This document shows positions 34,477-46,458 of a stretch of DNA of 64,000 nucleotides, piece after piece; the stretch's first letter is position 1; each line of letters begins with the position of its first letter. Position numbers and translations under genes: made by a program. Source of the stretch: Zeugodacus cucurbitae (Eukaryota; Arthropoda; Insecta; Diptera; Tephritidae); assembly GCF_028554725.1 (NCBI RefSeq), contig NC_071667.1:84606001-84670000 (forward strand), written 5' to 3'. The notes under the pieces were generated by a model. It had not been told where the DNA came from and made no database searches. It saw only the letters and a list, made by a program, of their open reading frames with translations.

Positions 34477-35700
34477 GATTCAGATACATTATACATATAT
34501 TAGTTTAAAATTACAAAAATTAAATGTACGTGGATGTGTATTCAGTTAGTAGAGAAAGCAAATATGAAAATCTTTAGCAAAGCCATGGAAGGAGAACAAA
34601 TTTTTCGTGAATATTTATAGAATTTAGTGATCTAACTACGACCAACTAACTACATATAGTAAATATAAAATACATATGTGCTACATACAGTATACAGACG
34701 CATATACAAAAATTCTCTAAAGTGCCCAATAGGCGAATTTGTTTCTTTACAAATTTTTCTATAACTAACAAAGTGAACAAGAAGTCGAGTAATCGCGTGA
34801 ACGAAGTAGATGAGTATTTACAATTGTGGGCTATGGAAGCGCATATTGCTCTAATCACGAAAGTGTGTGATAATCTAAAACAATTTCAAACTATAATTTC
34901 ACTTCAATAACAGTAACCCATACGACATGATAACCGTTAGCTTGTGACGCAATTTTGATTCAAGAGATATTCGTCGCACTTATTCTTGTATTTCCTCTGA
35001 TTAAAACACACTTTCGGTATTGGAGCATTATTCACAGCAGATGTTTATATAAGATATAGAATTTTCCTCTCAACCGTACCTTACTCGATTTTTGTATGGA
35101 ATTGTAATTTACTTGTAACACCTATGAACATAACAAAAAAGGAATTTAATTAAATTACACTTATAAATAAATAAATAAATAAATACATTTAAATACTATT
35201 ATTGAGTGCGCCAAATAATGGCAAATACATACATAAATTACAAATATGCTTACAACAACAACTGAACCATAGTGCTAAATTTTTTCTCCGCAATTCTATA
35301 CACCAAACCCACATATAAAGGGATAGATAATACCATATTACATAGACTCTATGCTATATATTCTATGTACAATTATTACGATCGTTAAGATCGGTCTTAT
35401 GATATAATGTGTTATTATTATGATGCGCATCTTTATTTTTCGAAATAAATATTGGATATTTTGCTATTAGGCAAAATGTAAAAGTTGCTTTGTTTTCTAA
35501 GATAAAATCTAAGATTAAGGTAAGTTTTTCAAATTAGTGGTCGATAATCTTCGTCCGTCTTTCGACTTCCAATACAAGTTCGGAAAATTTGGAATCGGCA
35601 CTTTTCTACATTGAGTGAAAAATACAAGTTTAGCAAAGATGGTTCCATAAATATGGCCAACGCTGTATACAGGTATGAGTCTCTTAATTAAATAACCAAA
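34477..35700. other. PKD 3'UTR and intergenic
   Basis: AT-rich. An ATAAATAAATAAATAAAT run at about 35163-35184 supplies several AATAAA hexamers and is the likely PKD transcript end. The next gene starts at about 35.8 kb. No coding features seen. Confidence 0.45.
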
Positions 35701-35862
35701 CTTTTAGCGGTGCATTCGCATGCAACGGTTGACATTCTTAAAAAGTCATCCAACATAATAAAAATCAAAATGCGTGAAATGCACTCAGCGCGTCTACAAA
35801 GAGTGGCAAAATTTCCAACTCACATTCTAAGTCATAACTTCAAGAACTTTAGGCAAATAAAG

Positions 35863-36862
35863 ATGCTAAAGCTAAACATAAGCGATTCTTTCTTGCTATT
35901 ATGTATAGTAGCATTCCAGAGTATATACGCGAAGAACGGATCTACTAAGGATAACCACCAACCGCAGTCCGCTGGGCATGTAACCACACCCAGTCCAGAA
36001 TGGTTAGAGTATCAACGCGAACGCTTCAGTAATGCGAAAGATGTAGAGACATTGAGAAAAATGCTTGATCCAGCTTCGAAACTGCTTGAAACCAAAAAAG
36101 TTCAGACTGATGATCTAACAGCAATTCCTAGGATACACAGCACGAGAGAGCAAGGAGCACCGAAACTAGAAAAAGAAAATGTATATAATGAGGCCACGGT
36201 TGAAGAAGTGCCAAATGAACCCAAGCATAAAGATGAAATGGATGATGTTGAAAATACAGACGAAAGCAATGAGATGAGATCCAAAGCGGAAAATACCAAT
36301 GTGCTTTCACATGTCATAAAAGGCATACAATATCCGACGCTGCGAGGGTTTATAAACTTTCTGAAAACTGTACAGCGCAGATGGGTCAAACAATCAAAAT
36401 TAACTTTCGAACAAAAACTTAACACATTAAAGAACTTGAAAAACAAAATGATGCATTTGATAGGTAACATTTAATCAAATAATGTCTATAATTCAAATAT
36501 AAAGAAAAAATACTTTTAAGAACACATTTTTATTTAATCATTATAGAGGATCAATTTAGTATGATTTGGACACCCAAGGTTCATATGCGCCGCCGACGTG
36601 GTTTATTGGAAGAATCAAATCTCAACTTTCCTCCTGAGGCAGCTTTAATCAGCATAAATTTCTTGACCTTTGCTGTGTTTTTGATCAAACTGGTGATGGT
36701 AAGTATTTGAAAATAACCTTTTACCAGAAAACTTTTTAAAACTTTCGTCTCTCTTTATGCCCCTTCCTGATACAGCAAGTGGTGCATATCATTAAGAGTA
36801 AACACTATACTCTTAGCGGATTTGGATTCACATCTGCCGGTACAATGACTAAATCTACATAA
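35863..36862 (+). CDS. Unrecognised protein with signal peptide and C-terminal membrane segment
   Basis: Three exons: 35863-36463, 36547-36698 and 36776-36862, with introns of 83 and 77 bp (donors GTAACA and GTAAGT, acceptors ATTATAG and GATACAG). Together they make 840 nt and 279 aa. I choose ATG 35863 because it opens a good signal peptide (FLLLCIVAFQSIYA, residues 10-23, cleavage probably before KNG); an in-frame ATG at 35770 would add 31 basic residues. The middle is charged and probably helical or disordered (SPEWLEYQRERFSNAKDVET, then Glu-rich). Towards the C-terminus come RRRRG (about 215) and a hydrophobic segment at about 232-251 (AALISINFLTFAVFLIKLVM), then SGFGFTSAGTMTKST. The pattern suggests a secretory-pathway or surface type I membrane protein. 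I know no family for it. Both splice junctions keep one long frame, so the gene is real. Confidence 0.75.
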
Positions 36863-37318
36863 TCAGCTTCATAAGAATATCCTTATTTCAGATAGTTTTT
36901 TTTTATATTAATTTTATTAAATCAGTACTCATATATTGACAATTAGTCACGTATTTTTATTTAATTTAAAATTATATTTGATTTCCATTCTTCCATTACG
37001 CTGTATTCAATTTTTTATAACTAATTAAAAGATTTTGAAAAAAAAAATTTATTTAAACTATGTCTGTTTAAGATTTTTGTGCAATAAAAATTGTGGATAA
37101 TACATTTAAAATTAATTTAATTAATTACTTTTCCTGTAAATATTAGAAATCATTTTGACGACTACTTGGTATTCATTTAAGTAACCACTCAAATTGGCAG
37201 ACAATTCTTACGTCACTAATGTCATTTTCTTCACGTGTTGCCCATTGTTGTTTTACAAACTTTGTTACTCTCATATAGTTTATTAAAATAAATTGAAATA
37301 TAACAAATAAATTGAATT
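36863..37318. other. 3'UTR / intergenic
   Basis: AT-rich spacer containing an AATAAA at about 37083, the likely end of the upstream gene. The Polr1E promoter must lie in the last 200 bp. Nothing else seen. Confidence 0.4.
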
Positions 37319-38734
37319 ATGAAGGAAAAAGCGACTATCGAGAAGGTCTATCCTCGCAAACGCAACGCAGCAATGCCTACATTGTGTAAGTTTCTCACAG
37401 ACACTAAATCAATATGGAACCAATTTTTGAGTGAAAATATTTTCAGTGAAATTTCAAAATGGTCAATTAGGAGCCGTAAGCAAGGAGGCTACGCAATTCA
37501 CTCGCCTAATGCAAAAGCGTGGTAAGGAATCGAACGCCAATATTGCAATGGTGACTGCCAATGACCAAATTTACCATGGAGCCATGGATGTTGGTGAGGC
37601 AGCAGCCCTCACAGATACGTACATCTGTGTACGTAATAAAATAACAAATAAGGTATTTATTGTATATAAAAAATTGGTTTTGTTTTTAATGTAATTTTGT
37701 ATAAACTTTATGAATTCGAACAGACTCGTATTATTCCCATTGAACAAGCTACACTCAGCAATCACATCTTCAATACTCTCGAACAGAAACCTTTACCAAC
37801 ATTGACGGTCGAACACACCAAAGCTGTGCTCATGAAACAATTTGGTGGTAGAAAAGCTGCTCGTTTTGCAGCTAATCAAGAAAACAATAAAGTGAATGTC
37901 GAGGTATTGAAGAATGATTTGGATAACACTGTGCGTGAAACCGAGTTCAACAATGAAGGTGAAGAACAAACCGATAAACAACACAATTTCGATATTTTAC
38001 GACCTAAATTCAATAAAGATGCAAAAAAAGTGGAAGAAATTTATGATGTGCACGATATTGTGTCTAAAGATTTACTCGAGCGTCTAGATGAGGAGTCGAA
38101 AGTGGTATACTCTACATCAGTGGATAAACTACCGTAAGTTTTAACGACATATTAACTTCAGTCAAGTAATATTAAAGAGTTGTTTGTTTCACAGAATACA
38201 GTCGGAATACTTGTGCAAATGCATTAAAAGTATACAAGATAAGACGCCAACGCCGGAGGGATTTTTGCATTTGAAATTAATTATATACATGGACTGTTTG
38301 CTAAATTTGCTCAAAAGCCGCGCACGTTCGATCAAATCAATCGAACTATCCGGAATCACAGAAAAGGCGGAAAATGATGTACGCACACGATTTTCAGATC
38401 CAAATTCGAAACCTTTGTAAGTTCTTCAAAACCGCGAGACTAATTTTGAATATATTTTAAATAAATACATTTTATCTTTTTTAGTTCTCGCACTTCACAC
38501 ACCTCGGAAAAAGCTTTATGCTATTTTATAGTTCTTGCATTGATAATCAGCGAAAATTTCACCGTGGACTTGAATGTATTGGCACAGGAGCTGTGTGTTT
38601 CAAAAGTCAAATTGGTGAAGTTTGCACACATTGTGCATGCCGTACGATCCGCAAAGACCGATTTCTTGACCTTACGTTTGCCCAGCAAAATGACTGCCTT
38701 GCCAGGCGCATTTAGTAGGAAATCAAAAAAATAA
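37319..38734 (+). CDS. Polr1E: RNA polymerase I subunit A49 homologue (POLR1E)
   Basis: Five exons: 37319-37385, 37447-37652, 37724-38133, 38195-38416 and 38485-38734, all with short introns of 61-71 bp and GT-AG borders. They total 1155 nt and 384 aa. A49/A34.5 form the TFIIF-like heterodimer of nucleolar RNA polymerase I, needed for initiation and elongation on rDNA. Visible features: the N-terminal dimerisation part (FQNGQLGAVSKEATQFTRLM, then IYHGAMDVGEAAALTDTYIC and NKTRIIPIEQATLS), the linker (HTKAVLMKQFGGRKAARFAA, typical of the family) and the C-terminal tandem winged helices (CYFIVLALIISENFTVDLNV, then SKVKLVKFAHIVHAV and LRLPSK). The length fits the family (about 380-420). ATG 37319 is the first in frame. 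A poly(A) signal AATAAA is at about 38863. Confidence 0.9.
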
Positions 38735-40049
38735 TCACTTACATTTGCATATTTCTGTAAAGTCTTGAGCCTTAGTAATTTCTTAAATATAAACAATTAG
38801 ATATAAAAACTACACACATTGTTACTTCTCTTTGCCACATTTATGTTCGGTTATTTAGACAAAATAAATCAGAAAGCACACTCGTTAGAACTTTATATAA
38901 ATTGTATGTATTTTTAAAAATCACTTAATTCTTTTGGTTTCCTTTAATGTGACTGTTAAAGAAATGGAAATAACTCAAAAAAGAAAGCCTATTTTTGGCG
39001 GTTTTCTCATTACATCTTGTGGTATAATCAGAAAGTCAATGAAAAAAGAAGTTACGATACGAATGTCACAATATATTTGAGTAAAAAATGTCGTAATATA
39101 TTTGGTTATGTATACTATTCAAAATGGAAATTAACAACATAAAAGCATACATACCACGGTATGTACATAGCTTTAAGCTTATGTACATACAAACACGCGA
39201 CGAAACTCCAAGGTCAACAATTATGAATTTTAACTACCTTGGTATGATTCATGAGCAGAAACCTGAAGTGTCAATAAAATAAATAATTGCGCATATTTAT
39301 GTTTGTACGTATGTATGTGGATAAGTTAAAATGTGTAAAGTTGACTCACTTCTTCAGAGGCAACAACTAATTCATTATCATTAAAACAAACATAAAATAA
39401 AAACAATATTTTAGTTTGAATATTAGTGTTTTATTATCATTTTTTAGATGCAAAGCCTTAATTATTTATGTATACATATATGTATGTGGTTATTCAGAAA
39501 TAAATGGCATAATCCCAAGCACTAAGATTTCAATGTTTTATCGAAAACTAAAAATATTGGAATTCCTAGTAGTAAATATTTTAGTTTTTAATGTAAAGTA
39601 CGCGCTTACATATACATATACATATTTATGGTACCCTCTATAAAAATACATTTTCTGCGATTCGAATTTTTTATTCAAAGCTGCACTTATTGAACATTCA
39701 TAAAATCAGTACTCACATCACCCCAACTATATTTTTATTAATTTTTAAGGCCCTAATCATTTTTTTTTTTTTTTGTAGTTTTAACAACTTATGCAGCTAT
39801 AAAAGGAATTAACACATTTTTTTATTATAAGCTCTCTCTGGTCAGAGTAAAAAATCGATTTGATAATTGAATTCAAAAGGTTGTAATAAGCATTTATCGG
39901 GATCTTGGATTGAGAATGTTAAAGGTTTCTATAGTATTTACTGTTTTACTTTCTTTTGGTGTTCGCCGAAAACAACTAAAAGTCTGTACCCTCCCCTGGC
40001 TGTAGCCACTTTTGGCATCACCTCGATATCAGCTTATCCTCATCACTTC
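38735..40049. other. Convergent intergenic region
   Basis: Holds the 3'UTRs of Polr1E (plus) and Dlc90F (minus). AT-rich, with a near-perfect palindrome at about 39160-39187 (ATGTACAT arms around AGCTTTAAGCT) and a poly-T run at about 39765-39775. No gene seen. Confidence 0.4.
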
Positions 40050-40385
40050 TTAAACGGCCAGACCGAACACAGATACAATACAATACATAGTTTTATTCTC
40101 CCAACGCACGGTGCAGCTGCCATCTGTGTCATTGTTCCAATAACAAGAACTGGCTGTATGTAGACCGGCACCATTCTTTTGCATTATCATCGATGTGACA
40201 ATGTATTTGTATGGTTTTTGTTCCTTGGTTAGCACGCTAAGGCAGTTCTCCACAACTTGTCCCGTCCAGTTGTTTACCTTGTCGTGTTGGTAGGCGTTGC
40301 CGCCGATGGTGTTCTCAATTGCATCCTTAATTATCTTGCTTACGTCGTCCACAATAAATTGGCTTTCATCGCGCGCTTCTTCCAT
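40050..40385 (-). CDS. Dlc90F: Dynein light chain Tctex-type (Dlc90F/DYNLT1)
   Basis: A single-exon gene of 111 aa; ATG at 40385, stop at 40050-40052. Tctex-type light chains dimerise on the intermediate chains of cytoplasmic dynein and link cargo. The family pattern is complete: N-terminal helices (FIVDDVSKIIKDAIENTIGG), WTGQVVENCL, then the strands KPYKYIVTSMIMQKNGAGLH, SSCYWNNDTDGSCTVRWEN and the C-terminal MYCIVSVFGLAV. The length equals the usual 111-113 aa. The start is fixed by the conserved N-terminus. It is head-to-head with Dph2 (782 bp between the two start codons). Confidence 0.95.
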   Translation of the reverse strand: MEEARDESQFIVDDVSKIIKDAIENTIGGNAYQHDKVNNWTGQVVENCLSVLTKEQKPYKYIVTSMIMQKNGAGLHTASSCYWNNDTDGSCTVRWENKTMYCIVSVFGLAV

Positions 40386-41167
40386 GGTAAATAATATATT
40401 TTTGTTTCAACTCGCTTATAATTATTTAGATTCTATAGTTGATTTCTATATATTTGTTAGCAAATTGTGTGAATTCTTGCAAATTATTTCGAAAATTCCG
40501 GAATTTGCAGCTTGAAAAAATTATAGCGTTTCTTTACTTTTGCTTTCTCTAAATTGACGTTTTCCTTTTTCTGAATGTCTTTAGAGATGCCACACGTTTT
40601 CACACTTGCTACGATTGATCATAAACTTATTATGCAAATTCACTTTCGCACTTTTAATCAAAAATTTATTAAATAGAATAGCTAAAGTCTCGACTGCACT
40701 ATTTAAATCTATAGAGTAACTTGTACACAAAACATATTTAAAACCATAATTAAAAACTTAAACAGTAAGAAAAAGTTGGCATCGCCAAAAGCGTTTTGCA
40801 ATTCTTTGACATTTATATCGGTTTTACCCGATTTTAATATTTGCAAATTGTTTTTGGAAAAAATATGGTGATACCGGACCGAAAAAATTAACCTGATTTG
40901 GAATCGATAACAAATAATCCCTTAATATAAATAATTATTAACAAAATACTAAATAAACTAAAAATATATTAAGTTACTAATTATAGTACTTTTTTATGAA
41001 AAATTAGTTTTCAAATAAATTTGTATTTCCATCTGATTAAATGAAATATCAGTCAAACAGTGCTCAGCAACCCTAAAGACAGTACCAGCTAATATAAGAA
41101 GTGCATTTTACATTCTCTGTTGTTCTAAATTATTTAATAAGCATAGAAATATTTATTATAATTTACA
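40386..41167. promoter_or_regulatory. Divergent promoter region Dlc90F/Dph2
   Basis: 782 bp between two divergent start codons, so both promoters lie here. It contains AATCGATA at 40902-40909, one base off the DRE core (TATCGATA) that marks many fly housekeeping promoters. No TATA box at a sensible position was recognised. Leader lengths are unknown. Confidence 0.4.
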
Positions 41168-42839
41168 ATGAGCACATCAGCTTTTTATAACGCTGCAGAG
41201 GAAGTAATAGAAAGAGAAGTTGAATTGGAAAAGGACGAAATCACACCTCCCTTTGAGCAGGTTTGGAATGGCACCCTACTAAAGATTTGCTGGGGATGGA
41301 TTCGACAAAATGGATACAAACGAGTAAATATATTGGCCATTTAATGAACTAAACAAAATTAACTGTATTCAACTTCATTAGGTTTGTCTGCAATTCCCTG
41401 ATCATTACCTACCACATAGCGACGAAATAAGTGATAGTCTTAAAGCTTTGTTCACTCCCAATAGTGGGTCGGCGGATATAAAGCTTTTTATATTAGCCGA
41501 TACCTCCTATGGTAGTTGTTGCGTGGATGAGGTAAATTGCGATCTTAAGTAATACAAACCTGAATCGCATTAACAAAAATCTTATTTAGATTGCCGCAGG
41601 ACATGTGGAAGCGGATAGCTTGATACATTTCGGTAACGCTTGTCGTAGTAGAGTGTCTCGTCTTCCGGTGTTGTATATGTATCCTCAGTATCCTTTTAAT
41701 TTGAAAAATTTTATGGATAAGTTGCCTACAATAGCTGAAACTATCAATGGAAAAGTCGTATATATATACCTTGATATCGGTTATCATCACTTGTTAGACA
41801 AACGTGTTGACGAAGCGGATGAAGACTCGTTATGCTGTGAGTAATTAAATAGTAGCTTTGTGAATTGAATCCATATGAAAATTTATTTAGATAAATTAAA
41901 GGAAATACTGCCATGCAAGGAATTATTCGTTGAGGCATATCCTCCAGCAGAAGATGCAGTAGAGCAGAAACATCCAAGTGATCCAATCTGTCTTTTCGTG
42001 GGTTCTGAAAATGCGAGATTTTCCAACATATCGATCACAACACAAGGTATTTTAATTTTTCTTTTACAACATTTTTCATTGAACTTTTTCTAATGCATTT
42101 GCTTGCAGCTTCGCAATGGTTTATCTATGAACCCAATAATAATAGTTTGCTCGAAAAAAATCCGTTAACTGCCCAATACATCCGTCGACGATATCATTAT
42201 ATAGAAAAATGTAAAGACGCTCAAACGCTGGGACTAATTGTGGCCACACTCACAGCAGAAGGGTATTTGAAAATTGTTTCACGCTTACAAGAAATGGCTA
42301 AAGCTCGTGGCATAAAGACGCAGATTATCTCAGTGGGACGAATTAATCCCGCTAAATTGGCAAATTTTTTGGAAATCGATTGTTTCGTACTGATTGGATG
42401 CCCTTTCAATAATATGTATAATTCCAAAGAGTACTACAAACCCATTGTTTCAGTGTTCGAAGCGGAAATGGCACTCAATCCAGCATGGCATATGAAATAT
42501 CCCGAAGCATATGTAACCGATTTCAAAAAATTGCTACCAGAGGGTGAAAAATTTTTGGCATTTAATCCTGCAGATCAACAGGAACAAGACGTCAGTCTAA
42601 TAAGTGGTCGTGTTCGCGGCAATAACACTGAGAATGCTACGGAGGAGGGAGCAGCAGCGCTAAGTGAACAACAACAGGCTCTTACGGGAAAGGGAAAGAT
42701 GGAAGTGATGACCAGTAACACTGGTCTCACATTTGAAGACCGCACTTGGAAAGGGCTTGATCCAGCACTGGGAAACACAGAGCCGGCCAAGATAGAGAAA
42801 GGACTCAGTGGTATTCCAACCAATTATACACATGACTAG
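41168..42839 (+). CDS. Dph2: Diphthamide biosynthesis protein 2 (Dph2)
   Basis: Five exons: 41168-41323, 41382-41531, 41590-41836, 41891-42046 and 42109-42839; 1440 nt, 479 aa, near the 489 aa of the human protein. Dph2 pairs with Dph1 in the radical-SAM-like enzyme that transfers the aminocarboxypropyl group of SAM to the conserved histidine of eEF2, the first step of diphthamide synthesis in the cytosol. Visible: VCLQFPDHYLPHSDEI, the first domain cysteines in DTSYGSCCVDEIAAGHV, HFGNACRS, the middle domain (LFVGSENARFSNI) and the C-terminal domain with YHYIEKCKDAQTLGLIVATL, SVGRINPAKLANF and the second cysteine motif FVLIGCPFNN. All splice junctions keep frame. The tail is variable and ends TNYTHD. 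Confidence 0.93.
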
Positions 42840-43182
42840 TTCCATTATTTTTAAATACATGTATATTTACGATTAATTTTAGTTTTCTAAACAATTTTTT
42901 TCCTCCGGGAATTTTTATCAGAATAAAGGGCTGCTCAATGACATCATTGGATTTTGTTTTTGTAATTGATAATGTATTATGAAAAATTCGGTTATATATG
43001 TAAGTTAAGCTGTAACTGGACACTCAAATATTTATTACGACACTGTCTTACACTGAAAATTTGTAATTCATTTCAAAGTATTCTCGTTTTCACCATTGGC
43101 TATTTCCACTCAGATAGTTTTATTTTTATTTCTTTCAATTACACTACGTTGCTCGAAGCAATTTTTCGTTTATTCAAATGAA
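42840..43182. other. Convergent 3' spacer Dph2/beta-MPP
   Basis: A 343-bp AT-rich spacer between two tail-to-tail genes. It must hold both 3' ends, so the UTRs are short or overlap. No coding feature. Confidence 0.4.
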
Positions 43183-45038
43183 TTAGACTCTCAACCAGTA
43201 CATCGATGAGCGAATTCTGTTGTATTCAGGCAGGTTCTCGACGGGGCCGACGGCAGCTACGGCGGGGCATCTGTCATAAATGTATTTCATTGCTACATCA
43301 CGTACATTGCTGACATTTACGGCATCGATGCGTTGTTCCAATTCGTGCAAAGGAATACGGCGGTTGTAGCACAGCATTTGGCGACCAATATCTTCACAGA
43401 TAGGTGTGGTGCCATCAAGTTGGAGCAACATGTTTGTCTTCAACAAGTTCTTGGCACGCTCAACTTCGGCTTCAGTTACCATGGTGCAGAGACGCATCCA
43501 TTCAGTTTGGACATTGAATAACATATCCTCGCACTGCAATGGGTCACAGACGAAGTAGATACCCCACAATCCGGTGTCCTTGTAGCAGGTATTGAAGGAT
43601 TGGAAACTATGGCATAAATCTGAAAAAAAAAAATAAAATTATTTGTTCATATATTGCTTGAATTTCTAAAACTTACTGTCCTCAGCACTGGCACGTGCCA
43701 AGTTGGAAGCGTTATTGACGCCACCACCTTGGGAACGGTCCCAAGCACCAATCAAAGTATTAGCCACCATCAAGGGGATGTTATCCTGATCTGTCCAACC
43801 ACAACCTTCCACAGCAATAGCAACATGTGCAAGGGGCAATGAATCGTCACGAACACGCACTTCTGAACCGGTGAAGCGGCATGGTGTTACAACTGGAGGT
43901 TTGCCATCATAAGTATTTTCCAAACCACACAGATTGCTTTGAGCCAATTTTACTAGTTCATCATGCTTGACACCACCGGCACCAGAAAGCACAATACGCG
44001 AGGCTTTGTAATGAGTTGAAATATAATCGGTAAGATCTTGTTTTCCAATGCACCTGGTTAAAGAACAAAATGTCGTAAGTTAATATAGTCTGGTCTTATT
44101 AAATTATTTAATTCTTACTTAATATTCTTAGTGGGTCCCAGAATGGTTTGTCCCAAGGGGGTTCCTTGGTATGCGGTGGCATGTAAATGATCGAACACCA
44201 CTTCTTGCAAGTTGCTTTCAACTTCTTGCATTTCACGTAAAATTACAGATCGTTCGCGTTCGATTTCAGATTCACCCAATTTTGAATTTTGGATGATATC
44301 AGCCAAGATTTCCACAGCTTTTGGTACATCCTTCGACAGACACTTAGCGTAGAACACAGTTTGCTCGCGAGATGTATAGGCATTCAAATGAGCACCCAAA
44401 TTTTCAACTTCTAATTCCAAATCGGTTTGGGAACGTTTAGCGGTACCCTAATACACACAAAATTTAATATTTTTGGAAATATTTTTTATTAGATTTGAAA
44501 TCAAATCTTACTTTGAAAGCCATGTGTTCCAAGAAGTGTGCAACACCATTGTTCTTTTCGTTTTCGGAACGTGAACCTGCATCAATCCACAGACCAACAG
44601 TAGCAGTCGCTGCTCCGGAATCTTCGCTAGCAACACGTAGACCATTATCCAAACGAGTCACCTGGGTGGCTGGAATATTCACGAGGGTTTTCTTAAGGCT
44701 TGCTGTTGCCTTGTAGCGCTATCATGAAATTAGACAATAACCGACGAAAATCAATATACATACGACACATAACCTCAAATATAAAGTATTACTTTACACA
44801 TAAAGTGTTAAATAACATTTCAGTTGAAAATCATATTGCACAAATATTTTTATAATGATATCTAATATAATTGGAAAAAGTCTATGTGTGGTTCGAATGT
44901 TTTATCACTTTTTCACATTACGTAATGCTAAGGAACCTATTTTACGCACACTTTTTAAAAATCACTTACTTTTAAAAGCTCAGCTCCCCTAGAGAGCTGG
45001 CGTAAATTTTGTGAAACAGAGAGCACTCGCAACGCCAT
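43183..45038 (-). CDS. Pmpcb: Mitochondrial processing peptidase beta subunit
   Basis: Five exons on the minus strand: 45038-44970, 44718-44512, 44447-44119, 44053-43677 and 43619-43183; 1419 nt, 472 aa, the usual size. The first exon encodes a typical matrix-targeting presequence (MALRVLSVSQNLRQLSRGAE, no acidic residue before position 20). The M16 zinc-protease motif HFLEH is intact at the end of exon 2 and followed by the distal Glu region (KLGESEIERERSVILREMQE), so this is a catalytic beta subunit that removes presequences from imported proteins; in insects the same type of protein can also serve as the bc1 core-1 subunit. Also visible: ENLGAHLNAYTSREQTVFYA, ILSGPTKNIK-like exon 3 end, GGGVNNASNLARASAED and the C-terminal SMYWLRV. 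It is head-to-head with CycC (410 bp). Confidence 0.94.
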
Positions 45039-45448
45039 TGTTTCAATTAATTTTTTAAATGAATTTGCTTAAATTTTATTAAACAATTCGCCCTCGACGA
45101 TCTTACATGAACCAGACAGGCAATTGGGCTTGAAGTTGGCTGCTTTTCTCGTAAAAAATTATATTGTCAAAATGGGGTACGTTAAGTCAATGCCAGAACT
45201 ATTGCAAATGTCATATGTTGTTATTATTGCTTTTCACTTGTTCTTCCACTTTCTTCGACGACAACAAAACAAATTTGACATTTGTACACTCGAGCAGGAT
45301 TTTTCTACACGAATTTAAAAGAGTTTATAGTGAATGAAGTTTTTGAAAAATTCTGCTGAACGGGTAATCAAATTTACAATTGAAAGTTAAAAAAGAGTAA
45401 AGTGTTTATGCAAAGTTCGTTTGAGGTACTGGAATACGATTGCTTGAA
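45039..45448. promoter_or_regulatory. Divergent promoter region beta-MPP/CycC
   Basis: 410 bp between divergent start codons of two housekeeping genes; must hold both promoters. I see no TATA box and no clear DRE. Confidence 0.35.
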
Positions 45449-46316
45449 ATGGCTGGGAATTTCTGGCAGAGTTCTCACTCGCAGCAGTGGATACTAGATC
45501 GGCAGGACCTCATACGCGAGAGACAATATGATCTGCAAGTGCTTAGTGAGGATGAGTATCAAAAGATATTCATTTTCTTCGCTAACGTCATACAAGTACT
45601 GGGCGAACAATTGAAGCTACGGCAACAGGTTATTGCTACAGCGACTGTTTACTTCAAACGATTCTATGCACGAAACTCTCTAAAAAACATCGATCCATTA
45701 TTGTTGGCTCCTACGTGCATATTGCTCGCTTCTAAGGTAGAGGAATTCGGGGTTATATCAAATTCCCGTTTAATCACTATTTGTCAGTCTGTGATCAAAT
45801 CGAAATTCAGCTACGCCTATACACAAGAGTTCCCTTATCGGACAAATCATGTTTTGGAGTGCGAATTCTATTTGCTTGAAAACTTGGACTGCTGTTTAAT
45901 TGTCTATCAACCATATCGTCCACTACTGCAATTAGTACAAGATATGGGACAGGAGGAGCAATTGCTAACTCTAAGCTGGCGCATAGTCAATGATTCTTTG
46001 CGTACAGATGTATGCTTGCTATATCCTCCGTACCAGGTAAACTTTAAAACAAAATTAGTGATATACCGATATTGATATATTGCCTTTATTTATGTTTAAG
46101 ATTGCGATCGCGTGTTTACAAATTGCTTGCGTTATACTGCAAAAGGACTCTATGAAGACCTGGTTTGCCGAACTCAATGTGGACTTGGAAAAAGTGCAAG
46201 AAATTGTGCGTGCAATTGTAAATCTTTACGAACTCTGGAAGGATTGGAAAGAAAAAGACGAAATACAAATGCTTTTGAGTAAAATTCCAAAACCGAAACC
46301 TGCGCCTCAACGATAA
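45449..46316 (+). CDS. CycC: Cyclin C
   Basis: Two exons, 45449-46036 and 46101-46316, with a 64-bp intron; 804 nt, 267 aa. Cyclin C partners Cdk8 in the kinase module of the Mediator complex and represses or tunes Pol II transcription in the nucleus. The N-terminus MAGNFWQSSHSQQWILDRQD is the highly conserved family start and fixes ATG 45449. The first cyclin box follows (LRQQVIATATVYFKRFYARN, then DPLLLAPTCILLASKVEEFG). The second repeat (HVLECEFYLLENLDCCLIVY, YRPLLQLVQDMG) runs across the intron to IAIACLQIACVILQKD. The C-terminus is KPKPAPQR. An ATTAAA at 46422 may be its poly(A) signal. Confidence 0.96.
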
Positions 46317-46458
46317 CTTACAGGCCGAGAGCAGTGAATTCCGATTCTAACTTTTTTAATAATATACAATTTAAGTAATTGTGTTTCTATAAGTGAAAAA
46401 TGTATTCTGGTAATTATTTATATTAAACATTTATATAGTGTATAAACTCAAAGATGTT

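Noticed and set aside
35710..35862. Longer start for the 279-aa protein
   Set aside because: The frame is open back to 35710 but begins with GTG, and the earlier ATG (35770) would bury the signal peptide behind 31 basic residues.
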